Assembly (NCBI RefSeq): GCF_039523415.1
Contig: NZ_BAAAFG010000015.1
Span: forward strand, 558,001 to 622,000
From: Gangjinia marincola
Lineage (GTDB): Bacteria; Bacteroidota; Bacteroidia; Flavobacteriales; Flavobacteriaceae
DNA: 64,000 nucleotides
Reading direction: 5' to 3'
The number at the start of each line of letters is the position of its first letter. The stretch's first letter is position 1. Positions 52,403-62,485 of this stretch are shown piece by piece. The notes beneath the pieces were generated by a model. That model made no database searches. It was given only the letters and a program-made list of their open reading frames with translations, and was not told the origin of the DNA. Both the position numbers and the translations under genes were made by a program.

Positions 52403-53436
52403 ACTTGATGTAATTTTAAACTTAATTCTACCTTATAATGGTAATCATCTTTATGAATATCTAATTCATGGCTATTTGGATATAAAAGTTCTAATCTATT
52501 TTTGATATTTGTTAATCCAATTCCAGAATTTTTTTTATCCTTTTCAAATACTCCGATCATATTACTTACGTTAAATATAATTCTTTGTCTAACAATTGTA
52601 ATCAAGATATCCACGTGAGTTACACCTTTGTAATCAGTCCCATATTTAAATGCGTTTTCTATAAACGAAATAAAAATGAGTGGTGAAATGTGATAAGGAT
52701 TTGGATCTCCGACAACTTTAATAATAACATATTGATTATTAGCTAAGCGTAGCTTTTGGAGCTTTATGTAATTTTGAATATACTCTATTTCCTTTTTAAG
52801 GGGAACTTGAACTTTATTAGCTTCATAAACCATATATCTCATTAATTCTGATAGAGTAATTACGGCTTCTGGAGCTTCTAAAGAATTATTACGAACTAGA
52901 GAATATATACTGTTGAGAGAGTTAAATAAAAAATGTGGATTCAGCTGCGCTTTTAGAAATTGTAATTCTGTGTCTGTTTTACTTATCTCAATATCTCTTT
53001 CAATTTTTTGCCTGTGATAGTAATTTTCAATGAGTCCATATACACCGCCTAATAAATAAAATGACAAGGATAATATCATGGTGATTATATACTTAGCATT
53101 GCGAAATTTAAATCCAAATCGTCCTGAATAGTTTAGGTTTTCAATTGCATCAAATGGAGTGGATAATGGAAGCAAACTGATAAATACATTGTACGTTACT
53201 AGAGTTAATAGTGATATTAGTGTATAATGCAGTATTGATTTATTAAATAAAAATTTAGGCAATATTAATTTGTAATTGATGTAAAAAAGAGAAATATTAA
53301 TAATGAGTCTAAATGCAATGTCAAATTCAATTCTACCTAATTGACCAAAACTCAATCCAAAAGGGATTGAGAAGAGACAAATCCAAAAAAGAACATGCAA
53401 CCCTATTCTAGAACTCTTATTCAATGTTTTAATCAA
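52399..53436 (-). CDS. LytS/YehU-type sensor histidine kinase
   Basis: A 345-residue membrane kinase with four transmembrane helices (within about residues 12-140) and a cytosolic His-kinase domain: phospho-accepting His in LKAQLNPHFLFNSLNS (His near residue 187), N-box ISFIENAFKYGTDY and G-box GIGLTNIKNRLELLY. No extracellular sensor domain is evident; sensing may occur in the membrane part. The start codon is TTG at 53436, with no ATG near the first helix, which makes the exact start less certain. Co-transcribed with the LytTR regulator. Confidence 0.9.
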   Translation of the reverse strand: MIKTLNKSSRIGLHVLFWICLFSIPFGLSFGQLGRIEFDIAFRLIINISLFYINYKLILPKFLFNKSILHYTLISLLTLVTYNVFISLLPLSTPFDAIENLNYSGRFGFKFRNAKYIITMILSLSFYLLGGVYGLIENYYHRQKIERDIEISKTDTELQFLKAQLNPHFLFNSLNSIYSLVRNNSLEAPEAVITLSELMRYMVYEANKVQVPLKKEIEYIQNYIKLQKLRLANNQYVIIKVVGDPNPYHISPLIFISFIENAFKYGTDYKGVTHVDILITIVRQRIIFNVSNMIGVFEKDKKNSGIGLTNIKNRLELLYPNSHELDIHKDDYHYKVELSLKLHQV

Positions 53437-53454
53437 GTTTTTTACTAAAATTAT

Positions 53455-53502
53455 AAAATAAAAACCGACAAAGATAGGATATGGCTAATCTATGCCGGTT
53501 TT
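53455..53502 (-). terminator. Terminator after the Kelch lipoprotein gene
   Basis: AAAACCG and CGGTTTT bracket an imperfect inner stem (ATAG/CTAT). On the minus strand CGGTTTTTATTTT follows. It separates the Kelch gene from the kinase gene and is followed directly by the kinase start region. Confidence 0.65.
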
Positions 53503-53529
53503 CAGCTAAACTAAATTTATACAGGGCTA

Positions 53530-54555
53530 TCAATCGTCTTCATCTTCTTCTTCTAGAGGAAAAAATTCGTGGTTATCATCTAAATAAAGTCCACCGCTTC
53601 TTCCCAAAGCTATAAATGCTCTTTCTTGTGTATATAAAGCCACAGCGTCTTCTCTTGGAACTCCTTCATAGGCAGTTTTTTCTTTCCAATCTTCTGTCAT
53701 TGGATCGTACTCCCATACACTTGACGTAATACCATTCCCAGTATTACCAGTGGCGAAATATCCCTTACCGTTAATAGCGAAACCTACACCGCCGGCGCGT
53801 ACGACAAAATCATCATCGTCATCGTCAAGATCATTGAGTCGATTCCATTCTGAACTTTCTAAATCAAAAGACCAAAAGTCGTTTAGAACTAGACCATTTG
53901 ATGAGCCGGCACCCACATATACCGTATTACCTATTATAAATGTTGAGGCATCTCGCCTTTTATTTCCCCCATATCCAGCTACGATAGACCAGGAATTAGT
54001 TGAGGGATTGTATCTGTAAAAATCTTTTCGGTCATTATCACCATCAAAACCTGTGCCTACATATCCAAAAGACAAAGATTCAAATGCTATGGCACCTCTT
54101 CTTGTACCACCGGGGAATTCTGCAATCTCACTCCAGGTATTCGATGATGGATTATATTCATAGAAATCTCCTAATTCATTGTCACCATCAAAACCTAAGC
54201 CTACATATCCTTTTCCATTTACACTAAAAGCAACCGCTGAGCTTCTGGCTGATCCGGGAAAGTTTGTAATAGGCGTTGGTTCCCAAAAGTCATTTTCGAT
54301 ATCATAGATCCAAAAATCACTCAAGCGGTCATCCCCGTCATATCCTGTTCCAACGTATGCTTTATTATTTATTGTGAAAACGACAGCACTACTTCTAGGA
54401 GCACCATCGTAAACTGATCTGTCTTCCCAGTTACCTATGATGTCCTCGTCTTCATCATCATCGTTACAGCTTGTAACAGAAGTAAGTATCATACATACTA
54501 TTTGTAGATAGATCAACAAAAAAAACCTGTTATTTATTAACTTTTTTGTTTTCAT
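53530..54555 (-). CDS. Kelch-repeat lipoprotein
   Basis: A 341-residue surface or periplasmic lipoprotein. The signal ends in the lipobox SVTSC (Cys30) and is followed by a long Asp/Glu run. Five to six Kelch repeats follow, each with a hydrophobic strand, a GYVG-type glycine turn and a later Trp (KAYVGTGYDGDDRLSDFWIYD, KGYVGLGFDGDNELGDFYEYN and similar), giving a beta-propeller. Runs of Asp in DGDD loops may bind calcium. It overlaps the end of the beta-barrel gene by 26 bases, so the two are coupled and probably form an outer-membrane complex. Confidence 0.85.
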   Translation of the reverse strand: MKTKKLINNRFFLLIYLQIVCMILTSVTSCNDDDEDEDIIGNWEDRSVYDGAPRSSAVVFTINNKAYVGTGYDGDDRLSDFWIYDIENDFWEPTPITNFPGSARSSAVAFSVNGKGYVGLGFDGDNELGDFYEYNPSSNTWSEIAEFPGGTRRGAIAFESLSFGYVGTGFDGDNDRKDFYRYNPSTNSWSIVAGYGGNKRRDASTFIIGNTVYVGAGSSNGLVLNDFWSFDLESSEWNRLNDLDDDDDDFVVRAGGVGFAINGKGYFATGNTGNGITSSVWEYDPMTEDWKEKTAYEGVPREDAVALYTQERAFIALGRSGGLYLDDNHEFFPLEEEDEDD

Positions 54556-55447
54556 TTAATTGCTTATTTAAGTTAATTTTTAATCCCATTGAAAATTGAA
54601 ATGATCCATTTGGATCATAATCATGAATTATATTATTTTCAGTATTTAGAACATCGAAGGTATTAACCATTGTATATCCTAAGCTAGAAATCGTCTCAAT
54701 CATAGGGCTAAATTTGTGATTATATTCTACACTAAAATTTATCATATTTAAGCGCAATTTTGAGTTTTCAAAATTTCCTTGTTTGAATACGGTAAGCTCT
54801 TCAGAATTATTGACATAGAACCCCAAAGGTTGAGCCTTGAGACTTATTTTGTTTTTTTGAGAAATACTATAGTCAATACCTGTAATTGGAATACCTAAAT
54901 AGTATTTGATTCTATCATTCACAGTTTTAGTGAAATTTATTAAAGGGAAAAACTGTGGTTCTCCAAATCTTGTCCCATAAGCTAAACCAATTAGAAGACG
55001 GGATTTTTTCAAGTTTTTATGCCATCTTTTAGTAATCCCCAGAAATGAATTATATATAATATCTTCCTTGGTTAATTTGCTCTCTAAATTTGAGGAAAGC
55101 GTCGGAGCAAAAGTTAGATTTAATGCCCAACCGTTGCTTAGGGTCCTTAAATATGTGAATGATGTCGAAAAAATATGAAATTGTTCAAAAGGGTCTGTTT
55201 TAAAAGGAACATTTGCTTCATTATAGATAATATCATAGTAAGAATAATCTAGTCCCATCAATAGTAGTGACTTTTTTATTTTTTTTCCAAAGTTAATAGC
55301 AATATGATACCTTTCTAGTTGGGATTCACCAAGATTTGGAACAATGTTATATTCAAATCGGCCTAATTCACCGTGTGAAAATTGACCATAAACCCTATTA
55401 AAAACACAAATTGATAAGAAAATAATACTAATCTTAACTATACGCAT
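54530..55447 (-). CDS. Outer-membrane beta-barrel protein, DUF6268-like
   Basis: A 305-residue exported protein with a signal peptide cleaved after RVYGQ (about residue 22). The remainder is made of amphipathic strands (YHIAINFGKKI, SLLLMGLDYSYYD, GWALNLTFAPTLSSN, FQFSMGLKINLNK), the pattern of a porin-like barrel; similar proteins are filed under DUF6268. It starts the transcript that continues into the Kelch gene. It diverges from the DUF4270 gene across a 215-base gap in which I see no exact TAnnTTTG. Confidence 0.68.
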   Translation of the reverse strand: MRIVKISIIFLSICVFNRVYGQFSHGELGRFEYNIVPNLGESQLERYHIAINFGKKIKKSLLLMGLDYSYYDIIYNEANVPFKTDPFEQFHIFSTSFTYLRTLSNGWALNLTFAPTLSSNLESKLTKEDIIYNSFLGITKRWHKNLKKSRLLIGLAYGTRFGEPQFFPLINFTKTVNDRIKYYLGIPITGIDYSISQKNKISLKAQPLGFYVNNSEELTVFKQGNFENSKLRLNMINFSVEYNHKFSPMIETISSLGYTMVNTFDVLNTENNIIHDYDPNGSFQFSMGLKINLNKQLNENKKVNK

Positions 55448-55662
55448 ATAAGGTCAAAAATATATAAGTCGTATTGGGGGTCAAATACAATTAGACCTAT
55501 CATATAATTTAGTCTACGAAAAAGGAAATATCATCTATTAAAAAGTCAATTTATTGTTGATCTGTAAGTAATGTACGTTAGTAGATAAAAGAATAGCGTC
55601 AGTCGATTTTAATTCATTATGGGCTTACACTACCCTTAATTTGAAATACATTTTTAAGGCGT

Positions 55663-56982
55663 ATGAGGTATTACCATTTTATATTAATAACCATTTTTTT
55701 AGCATTAAGCTGTAGTATTAATAGTGAAGACGTTCCAACGCTGGAAGTTGGTCAGGATTTTACAGATTCAAACACTCGTATAATAACAATTGACACATTT
55801 AAAGTTGAGCTTTCTACTTTTAAATTCGATAGTATTAACACTTCAAGTAGTAATCGTCTTTTGATAGGGAAATATACAGATGAGTTTTTTGGAGAAACGA
55901 TGGCCGCTTCTTTTATGCAGTTACAACCAGTTTCATATACTATCGATAATGAGGCAGAATTAGACAGTGTCGCATTAATACTGGGTTATGATAATTATTT
56001 CTATAATGACACAACTAAGATATCAACAATTTCTATTCACAGGCTTTTAGAACGGCTGAGACCAGAAGAAAGCGTTTTTTATAATGTTGATGTGTTGGAT
56101 TTTGACCCTATTCCATTAGCCACTAAAGAATTTTTGGCAGAACCTATTGATGAGGATTCTATATATATCTCTTTACCCTATGATTTTGGATTTGAACTAT
56201 TTGACGCAATACAGGATGATAATATTATTGATGAAGAGTCTTTGACAGATGTCTTTAAAGGATTCACATTACAACCAAGTGAAGAAGACGATTCTGCTAT
56301 TATAGGTTTTAGTAGAAATAGTAATCAAACTTATTTGAGATTCTATTATACTATTGATGATGAAGTTGTACAGGAAGGTCTTACTTATGACTTTGTGATA
56401 AGTACATCCTCATCAGCGCCAACAGCTTTTAATCAAATATTATCTAATACTGAAAATACACTGATCGACGGATTAGATGACCAAGAAAATAATCTTATGT
56501 CAAATACTTCTGGCAATAAGAGTTTTATTCAAGCAGGAGTTGGGTATGCAACAAGAATTCAATTTCCAACCATTCGTAATGTACAGGATATAATAGGAAC
56601 AGGTACTGTTTTGAGTGCAACATTAATTCTTCAACCCACAGCAGGGTCATATTCTGATATTAGGCCATTGCGTGATTCATTGGTGGTTAATATTATAGAT
56701 CAAAACAATATAATCACAGAGCAGGTTTCTAATGGTGGGGGAGCTGTTTTTGGATTATTAGAAGGAGAAAACAGTGAATTTAATGAATTAAATTATACTA
56801 TTCCAGTAGGTATTTATATAGAAAATGAAGTCAGTGAAGATTTTTTCGTTGATGATGCTATAATAATATATCCACGAAACTATAACTCGACTGTAGATAG
56901 GATGATTTTAAATGACAGCGAGAGTGATGATATTCAAGCTAAATTGTCTGTAATATATGCCATTTATGATGAAAATGATTGA
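55663..56982 (+). CDS. DUF4270 family lipoprotein
   Basis: A 439-residue lipoprotein with signal MRYYHFILITIFLALSC (Cys17). The opening EVGQDFTDSNTRIITIDTFKVELST and the repeated statements LDSVALILGYDNYFYNDT and GFTLQPSEEDDSAIIGF are characteristic of DUF4270, a Bacteroidota-specific family of unknown function. The protein is beta-rich without cysteines beyond the lipobox. Its end overlaps the following outer-membrane protein gene by 26 bases, so both are translated together and probably interact in the outer membrane. Confidence 0.88.
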   Translation: MRYYHFILITIFLALSCSINSEDVPTLEVGQDFTDSNTRIITIDTFKVELSTFKFDSINTSSSNRLLIGKYTDEFFGETMAASFMQLQPVSYTIDNEAELDSVALILGYDNYFYNDTTKISTISIHRLLERLRPEESVFYNVDVLDFDPIPLATKEFLAEPIDEDSIYISLPYDFGFELFDAIQDDNIIDEESLTDVFKGFTLQPSEEDDSAIIGFSRNSNQTYLRFYYTIDDEVVQEGLTYDFVISTSSSAPTAFNQILSNTENTLIDGLDDQENNLMSNTSGNKSFIQAGVGYATRIQFPTIRNVQDIIGTGTVLSATLILQPTAGSYSDIRPLRDSLVVNIIDQNNIITEQVSNGGGAVFGLLEGENSEFNELNYTIPVGIYIENEVSEDFFVDDAIIIYPRNYNSTVDRMILNDSESDDIQAKLSVIYAIYDEND

Positions 56983-58213
56983 CAGAATCTTCATCTGTTG
57001 CATATATATTATGCCAATTATATTTTTTTCACAACAAAACACATTAACTGGCTCTCCCTATTCACTTTTTGGATTGGGAACAGAGAGTAGTTCAAATGTT
57101 GGACGTAATAGTGGCATGGGTGATACGGGCATCGCTATGAAGAGTGACCTTCTTTTAAATGTTTTAAATCCTGCTTCATTTGCAGACATTCCTAAACAAC
57201 GCTTTTTGTTTGACGTAGGAATATACTCAGAGTTGAATGAAATTTCAACAAGTCGAGAATCAGAGATTCGATTAACAACCAATTTTTCTAATATAAATTT
57301 TGGATTTGCACTAGATGAAAACTCAGGGATAGGGTTATCATTGATTCCTAAAACTAGTGTAGGTTATTCTTTAATTGGGATTCAAACATCTATTGAAGGA
57401 AGTAACGATCAATACACCAGTAATATATTGGGCGAAGGTGGTATCAACGATCTAAAATTAACCTATGGAAGAAAGTTTTTTGATATTTTAAATCTCGGTT
57501 TATACGCCTCATACAACTTTGGTAAAATTGAGGAGAATGAAAATATCATCGCCGGTGAGAGTTTCTTAAATATTGAGAGAGAAAACTTTTATAGCGGATT
57601 TAGATTTGGAGGCGGATTACAATTTGAACCATTTAAAACCTTACAACTTGGGTTTGTAATTGATTCACCTTCAAATCTCAAGGGTTCGAGAGATCAGCGT
57701 GTGCAAAAATCCTTGGATTTTATTCCTTTTGAAGTAGAGGACGAAAATGATCTGGACACACCAGACTTTAAGCTTCCTCTGGAACTAGGAACAGGAATCA
57801 CTTACCAAATTAAATCCAACTTTTTTTTCAATCTAGATTACAAAAGAAAATTTTGGGATGATACAAAACAAAGCGACAATATTGGTGACTACGTAGATCA
57901 AGATCTAATGGGGATTGGAATTTCATATACGACTGACCCTACTTCTCTCAGTTATCTCAAACGTATTGAACTAAGAGGAGGATTTAGTTACAATTCAGGA
58001 TACTTGCAAGTAAATAGTGAACAAATAGACTCTTTTGAAGGATCTATAGGCGTTGGACTGCCGTTCTCTAGATTTAATTCAGTATTGAATATCTCTTATA
58101 GCAGGGGGTTACGGGGCAGTACTAATGGAATATTGATTCAAGAAAATTACAATCTTCTCAATTTCAACTTGAGTTTTAATGATGTTTGGTTTGTTAAGCG
58201 AAAATTTAATTAA
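56957..58213 (+). CDS. Outer-membrane beta-barrel protein partnered with DUF4270 lipoprotein
   Basis: A 418-residue exported barrel (FadL/OmpP1-like in style). Several start codons lie close together (56957, 56966, 56969, 56975); the first was kept but any could be used. After the signal (cleavage near FFSQQ) comes TLTGSPYSLFGLGTESSSN, then NSGMGDTGIAM and NPASFADIP, a beginning shared by many flavobacterial outer-membrane proteins, and long amphipathic strands to the end. It overlaps the DUF4270 gene and is followed by the RND adaptor after only four bases, so the efflux genes may be read from the same transcript. Confidence 0.75.
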   Translation: MPFMMKMIDRIFICCIYIMPIIFFSQQNTLTGSPYSLFGLGTESSSNVGRNSGMGDTGIAMKSDLLLNVLNPASFADIPKQRFLFDVGIYSELNEISTSRESEIRLTTNFSNINFGFALDENSGIGLSLIPKTSVGYSLIGIQTSIEGSNDQYTSNILGEGGINDLKLTYGRKFFDILNLGLYASYNFGKIEENENIIAGESFLNIERENFYSGFRFGGGLQFEPFKTLQLGFVIDSPSNLKGSRDQRVQKSLDFIPFEVEDENDLDTPDFKLPLELGTGITYQIKSNFFFNLDYKRKFWDDTKQSDNIGDYVDQDLMGIGISYTTDPTSLSYLKRIELRGGFSYNSGYLQVNSEQIDSFEGSIGVGLPFSRFNSVLNISYSRGLRGSTNGILIQENYNLLNFNLSFNDVWFVKRKFN

Positions 58214-58217
58214 ACAA

Positions 58218-59336
58218 ATGAAAAAATACAGCACGGTCCTTATTGGAATCATAGTTTTAGGCTTGGGTTTTCTGTTTTTCTTTCTATTAAATAAAAATAA
58301 CGAAACAGCATCTAAAGAATTAGTGCAACGTGATATAAAACAAATAGTTGAAACTAAAAAAATTACCTTAAAAAATATTCCTTATACCGTAGAGGCTACT
58401 GGTACACTAACCGCAAAGCAGCAAATAGAATTATACAGCGAGGTCCAAGGTGTTTTACACAATTCAAGAAAGTCATTTAAAGTTGGCACAACCTTCAAAA
58501 AAGGCGAAACCATATTATCTATAAACAGCGAAGAGCACTTGGCGCAAGTACAAAGTAACCGTAGCAACCTTATCAATCAGATTGCTGCCATGATGCCCGA
58601 TATGGAAATCGACTACCCCAACGACTATCAAAAATGGCAGAACTATTTGCAAAATTTTGATGTGAAGTCCAGGTTAAAACCATTGCCGGAAGCAACCTCA
58701 GAACAGGAAAAGTTATTCGTAACAGGTAAGAATGTTTACCAAACTTACTATACGGTAAAGAATCTTGAAGCCAGATTGTCTAAATATTACATTTCGGCAC
58801 CATTTAATGGTGAGATTACTGAAACTTTAGTCAATGCAGGTGCTTTAGTAAGAAGCGGACAAAAACTTGGCGAATTTATCGATGGAAGTGTTTTTGAACT
58901 TGAACTTAAAGTTCCTGCTACCGAAAAAGAATATTTTACTCAAGGCTCAATAGTTGAGCTTTCAACCATCAATAATCAACAATCTTATACTGCTAAAATA
59001 TCCCGTCTAAGCTCAAAAATAGACCGAGAAACACAAACCATTTTAGTAATTATTGAGTTGAGTGGAACGGATTTTCAAGACGGTCAATACCTCAAAGCAA
59101 ACATAAAAGGGAGTTTGATTAAAGATGCTGTTGAAATACCCTCAAAATTACTCAAAAATAATAATCAGGTTTTCATTGTCGAAGATGATAAATTAGTACT
59201 ACAAACAATTCATATCGTTGATTATAATGATGATACCCTATTAGTAAAAGGCTTGACAAATAATATGGTATTAGTGACAGAAGTAACTAATCTCAATCCG
59301 GGTACTACTGTGGAGACCAAAACCATAGGCAAATGA
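58218..59336 (+). CDS. RND efflux periplasmic adaptor (membrane fusion protein)
   Basis: The start was set at the ATG at 58218 (MKKYSTVLIGIIVLGLGFLFF), four bases after the preceding stop; a longer frame overlaps the upstream gene. The 372-residue protein has an N-terminal membrane anchor, a lipoyl-type half (TVEATGTLTAKQQIELYSEVQGVLHN), a short alpha-hairpin, the second lipoyl half (YYISAPFNGEITETLVNAGALV) and beta-barrel domains (VPATEKEYFTQGSIVELSTI). It bridges the inner-membrane pump and TolC partner encoded next. The overlap of four bases with the pump gene shows coupling. Confidence 0.92.
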   Translation: MKKYSTVLIGIIVLGLGFLFFFLLNKNNETASKELVQRDIKQIVETKKITLKNIPYTVEATGTLTAKQQIELYSEVQGVLHNSRKSFKVGTTFKKGETILSINSEEHLAQVQSNRSNLINQIAAMMPDMEIDYPNDYQKWQNYLQNFDVKSRLKPLPEATSEQEKLFVTGKNVYQTYYTVKNLEARLSKYYISAPFNGEITETLVNAGALVRSGQKLGEFIDGSVFELELKVPATEKEYFTQGSIVELSTINNQQSYTAKISRLSSKIDRETQTILVIIELSGTDFQDGQYLKANIKGSLIKDAVEIPSKLLKNNNQVFIVEDDKLVLQTIHIVDYNDDTLLVKGLTNNMVLVTEVTNLNPGTTVETKTIGK

Positions 59337-62300
59337 AAAATTTTATAGCCTATTTTATAAAATACCCTGTTGCAGTAAACATTTTTATTATAGGTTTTTT
59401 CATCTTTGGATATCTGGGATATCAAAATTTAAACTCGTCTTTCTTTCCCCTAGCAGATCCATCCTTAATTACGGTTTCTGTAACCTATCCGGGAGCATCC
59501 CCACAAGAAGTTGAAGAAGGTGTCATCGAGAAAATAGAAAAAAACCTTGAAGGTATTGATGGAATTGATCAGGTAACTTCTGTATCTCAGGAAAATTTGG
59601 GTACTGTAACCGTAGAAATATTTTCAGATTTTGATATTAATAATATACTGGACGAAGTCAAAAATGCTGTAGATCGTATTGCTTCTTTTCCTAGAAACAT
59701 TGAGCCACCAGTCGTACAAAAAGTTGATCCCGTGCGTGAGTCTATTGTATTCTCTATTAGCGCAGATAATGTGCCTTTATCCATGCTTAAATCCATAAGC
59801 CAAGAGATTGAAGAAGATCTTATTGCTATTGATGGTATCTCTCAAATTGCCCTTGAGGGTTTCCCTGAAGAAGAAATTGAAATTGCGGTCAATGAAATTA
59901 CACTAAGAAACTACAACCTTAGTTTTGATGATATTTCAAGAGCAGTGAGCAATTCCAATATTTTAATTTCAGGAGGTTCTATAAAAACTAGTAATGAAGA
60001 GTATCTCATTCGTGCAGACAATAAAGAATATTATGCGAATGATTTTCAGGATATCGTTGTAAAAAGTACCATAAACGGGGACAAGGTACTTTTAAAAGAC
60101 GTGGCGACCATCGCCAACCGGTTTAGTGAAACACCAGAGAGTCTAGTCATCAATGGTAACAATGCCATCACATTTTCGGTCACCAATACGAACAGTGAAG
60201 ACCTTATCGGTAGTGCAGAAAAGGTCAAACAATACATTGAAAATTATAACAAGTCACATGATAATATAGAATTAACCGTGATTACAGATTCTTCGGCATC
60301 TATCAATGATCGCATATCGCTATTGCTGGAAAATGCCATCGTAGGTATGATTTTGGTGCTTATTCTACTTTCCTTTTTCTTAAGACCGGGCGTAGCATTT
60401 TGGGTGGCATTTGGGTTGCCAATATCGTTCTTTGGGATGTTTATTATACTTGGAGAATTTGGCGTCACCCTAAATATGCTCTCTTTATTTGGGATGATTC
60501 TCGTTATAGGTATCTTGGTTGATGATGGCATTGTCATAGCAGAGAATATTTATGCGCGTTCAGAAAAAGGGGACAATCCATACAAGGCCGCTGTACGAGG
60601 CACATTGGACGTCTTGGTGCCAATTTTGTCTGCCATAGCCACAACCATCATCGCATTTTCTGTCTTTTTCTTTTTAGATGGACAAATCGGTGCATTCTTT
60701 GAAGATATTGCATATGTTGTCATTCTTACCCTCGCCGTTTCACTCATTGAAGCACTATTGATTCTACCTGCACATTTAGCACATAGTAAAGATTTAAAAC
60801 AAGGGGTAAAGAAAAAGGAATACAAGTTTAATGTTTGGGGAGACAAAGTGATGGATTTTCTCAAAGATAAAATTTACAGCCCTGCATTTAAGTTTAGTTT
60901 AAATAATAGATTTCTTTCGTTTGCTATTTTATTGTTCCTCTTTATTCTCACCATAGGCGGCTTTACTAGCAAGATTATTGGGGTTACTTTTTTTCCTACT
61001 AATGCCAGTGATCAAGTACGTATTACGATTAATACACCGCAAGGCACCAATGAACGTATCACAGATAGTATTGCCTCATATATCGAAGATAAAATTTGGT
61101 TGGTCAACAAAGATTTAGGAAAAACCATTAAGGATGAAGATCATATAGTCACTACGATAAAAAAAATTGGACCAGGAAGTTCTTCAGCATTGCTTACGGT
61201 AAATCTGGCACCAAGTGAAACCAGGACACTAACATCTATAGATATCGCAAACACGATTAGAACAGAAGTTGGCAAAATTTCGGGATTAGAAAAACTGAGC
61301 TTTAATTCTGGAGCAAATGTTGGCGGTAGTCCTATTTCAGTTTCTATAGAAGGTAAAAAAAAAGCTCAACTTGACGCCGCTAAAAAAATAATCTACGATG
61401 AGTTGGAGAAAAATCCTGGTGTAAAAGATATTGTAGATGGTAGCCCAGAAGGGATTAAGGAAATCAATATCAACTTAAAAGAAAATGCAACACTGCTTGG
61501 TCTTACCCTAAACGATGTGATGGGTCAAGTACGAAGCGCTTTTTTTGGTAGTGAGATTCAGCGTGTACAACGTGGTGAGGATGAAGTCAAAGTATGGGTG
61601 CGTTATGCCAAAGAGAATCGGTCAAACTTAACAGATATTGACAACATTCAAATCGTTACACAAAATGGTCGTGTACCATTATCACAAATCGCATCATACA
61701 CTATTGAACGTGGCGAAGTTGCCATTAACCATAAAAATGGGAAAAGAGAGGTGACTATAGAGGCAGATGTAACCGAAAAAAACGTAAACCCCAACAGTAT
61801 CACCCAAGATCTAACCACGCGTGTTGCCCAGAACATACAGGATAAATATCCGGATGTAACTATGAGTACTGGTGGTCAAAGTCGTGAGGTTGGTAAGATT
61901 GTAGATTCGGCGTTGTTGGTTATTCCCGCTGCCATTTTCTTGATTTATCTCATCATTGTTTTTGCATTTAGATCGTACAGTCAGCCATTAATCTTATTGG
62001 GTCTCGTGCCTTTTTCGATCATTGGAGTGGCTTGGGGGCATTGGATTCATGGATTTCCAGTTAATGTGCTATCCTATTTAGGGATCATTGGTCTGGTTGG
62101 TATAGTCGTTAATGATGGTTTGGTATTTACAGGTAAGTACAATGATTTTCTAAAAAGTGGTTTGACTGTCAATGAGGCACTTTTTGAAACCGGAAAGGCA
62201 CGATTTAGAGCTATTTTTCTAACTTCTATAACCACAATCGCCGGATTAGCACCTTTGATTTTTGAGAAAAGTTTACAAGCCCAATTTTTGATCCCGATGG

Positions 62301-62485
62301 CGATTTCAATTGCATACGGTATAGCCGTTGCCACAGTTTTAACACTATTTATTCTGCCTATATTTTTATCATTTACCAACAGTACAAAGGTAAGATTAGC
62401 TCACATATTTACGGGTAAAAAACCAAGTCGCGAAGATGTAGAACGTGCCATTAAAGAAATGAAAGCAGATGAAGAAGAGATTTAA
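59333..62485 (+). CDS. RND-family efflux pump, inner-membrane transporter
   Basis: A 1050-residue RND permease with twelve transmembrane helices in two halves. The proton-relay acids are present in helix 4 (GILVDDGIVIAENIYAR, tandem Asp near residues 400-401) and the second half has IGLVGIVVNDGLVFTGKYNDF. Periplasmic porter motifs include VTYPGASPQEVEEGVIEKIE near residue 50. The protein is closer to the AcrB/MdtBC-like export group than to metal (CusA) pumps by these motifs, but the substrate is unknown. With the adaptor and TolC genes it forms a complete tripartite system. Confidence 0.95.
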   Translation: MKNFIAYFIKYPVAVNIFIIGFFIFGYLGYQNLNSSFFPLADPSLITVSVTYPGASPQEVEEGVIEKIEKNLEGIDGIDQVTSVSQENLGTVTVEIFSDFDINNILDEVKNAVDRIASFPRNIEPPVVQKVDPVRESIVFSISADNVPLSMLKSISQEIEEDLIAIDGISQIALEGFPEEEIEIAVNEITLRNYNLSFDDISRAVSNSNILISGGSIKTSNEEYLIRADNKEYYANDFQDIVVKSTINGDKVLLKDVATIANRFSETPESLVINGNNAITFSVTNTNSEDLIGSAEKVKQYIENYNKSHDNIELTVITDSSASINDRISLLLENAIVGMILVLILLSFFLRPGVAFWVAFGLPISFFGMFIILGEFGVTLNMLSLFGMILVIGILVDDGIVIAENIYARSEKGDNPYKAAVRGTLDVLVPILSAIATTIIAFSVFFFLDGQIGAFFEDIAYVVILTLAVSLIEALLILPAHLAHSKDLKQGVKKKEYKFNVWGDKVMDFLKDKIYSPAFKFSLNNRFLSFAILLFLFILTIGGFTSKIIGVTFFPTNASDQVRITINTPQGTNERITDSIASYIEDKIWLVNKDLGKTIKDEDHIVTTIKKIGPGSSSALLTVNLAPSETRTLTSIDIANTIRTEVGKISGLEKLSFNSGANVGGSPISVSIEGKKKAQLDAAKKIIYDELEKNPGVKDIVDGSPEGIKEININLKENATLLGLTLNDVMGQVRSAFFGSEIQRVQRGEDEVKVWVRYAKENRSNLTDIDNIQIVTQNGRVPLSQIASYTIERGEVAINHKNGKREVTIEADVTEKNVNPNSITQDLTTRVAQNIQDKYPDVTMSTGGQSREVGKIVDSALLVIPAAIFLIYLIIVFAFRSYSQPLILLGLVPFSIIGVAWGHWIHGFPVNVLSYLGIIGLVGIVVNDGLVFTGKYNDFLKSGLTVNEALFETGKARFRAIFLTSITTIAGLAPLIFEKSLQAQFLIPMAISIAYGIAVATVLTLFILPIFLSFTNSTKVRLAHIFTGKKPSREDVERAIKEMKADEEEI

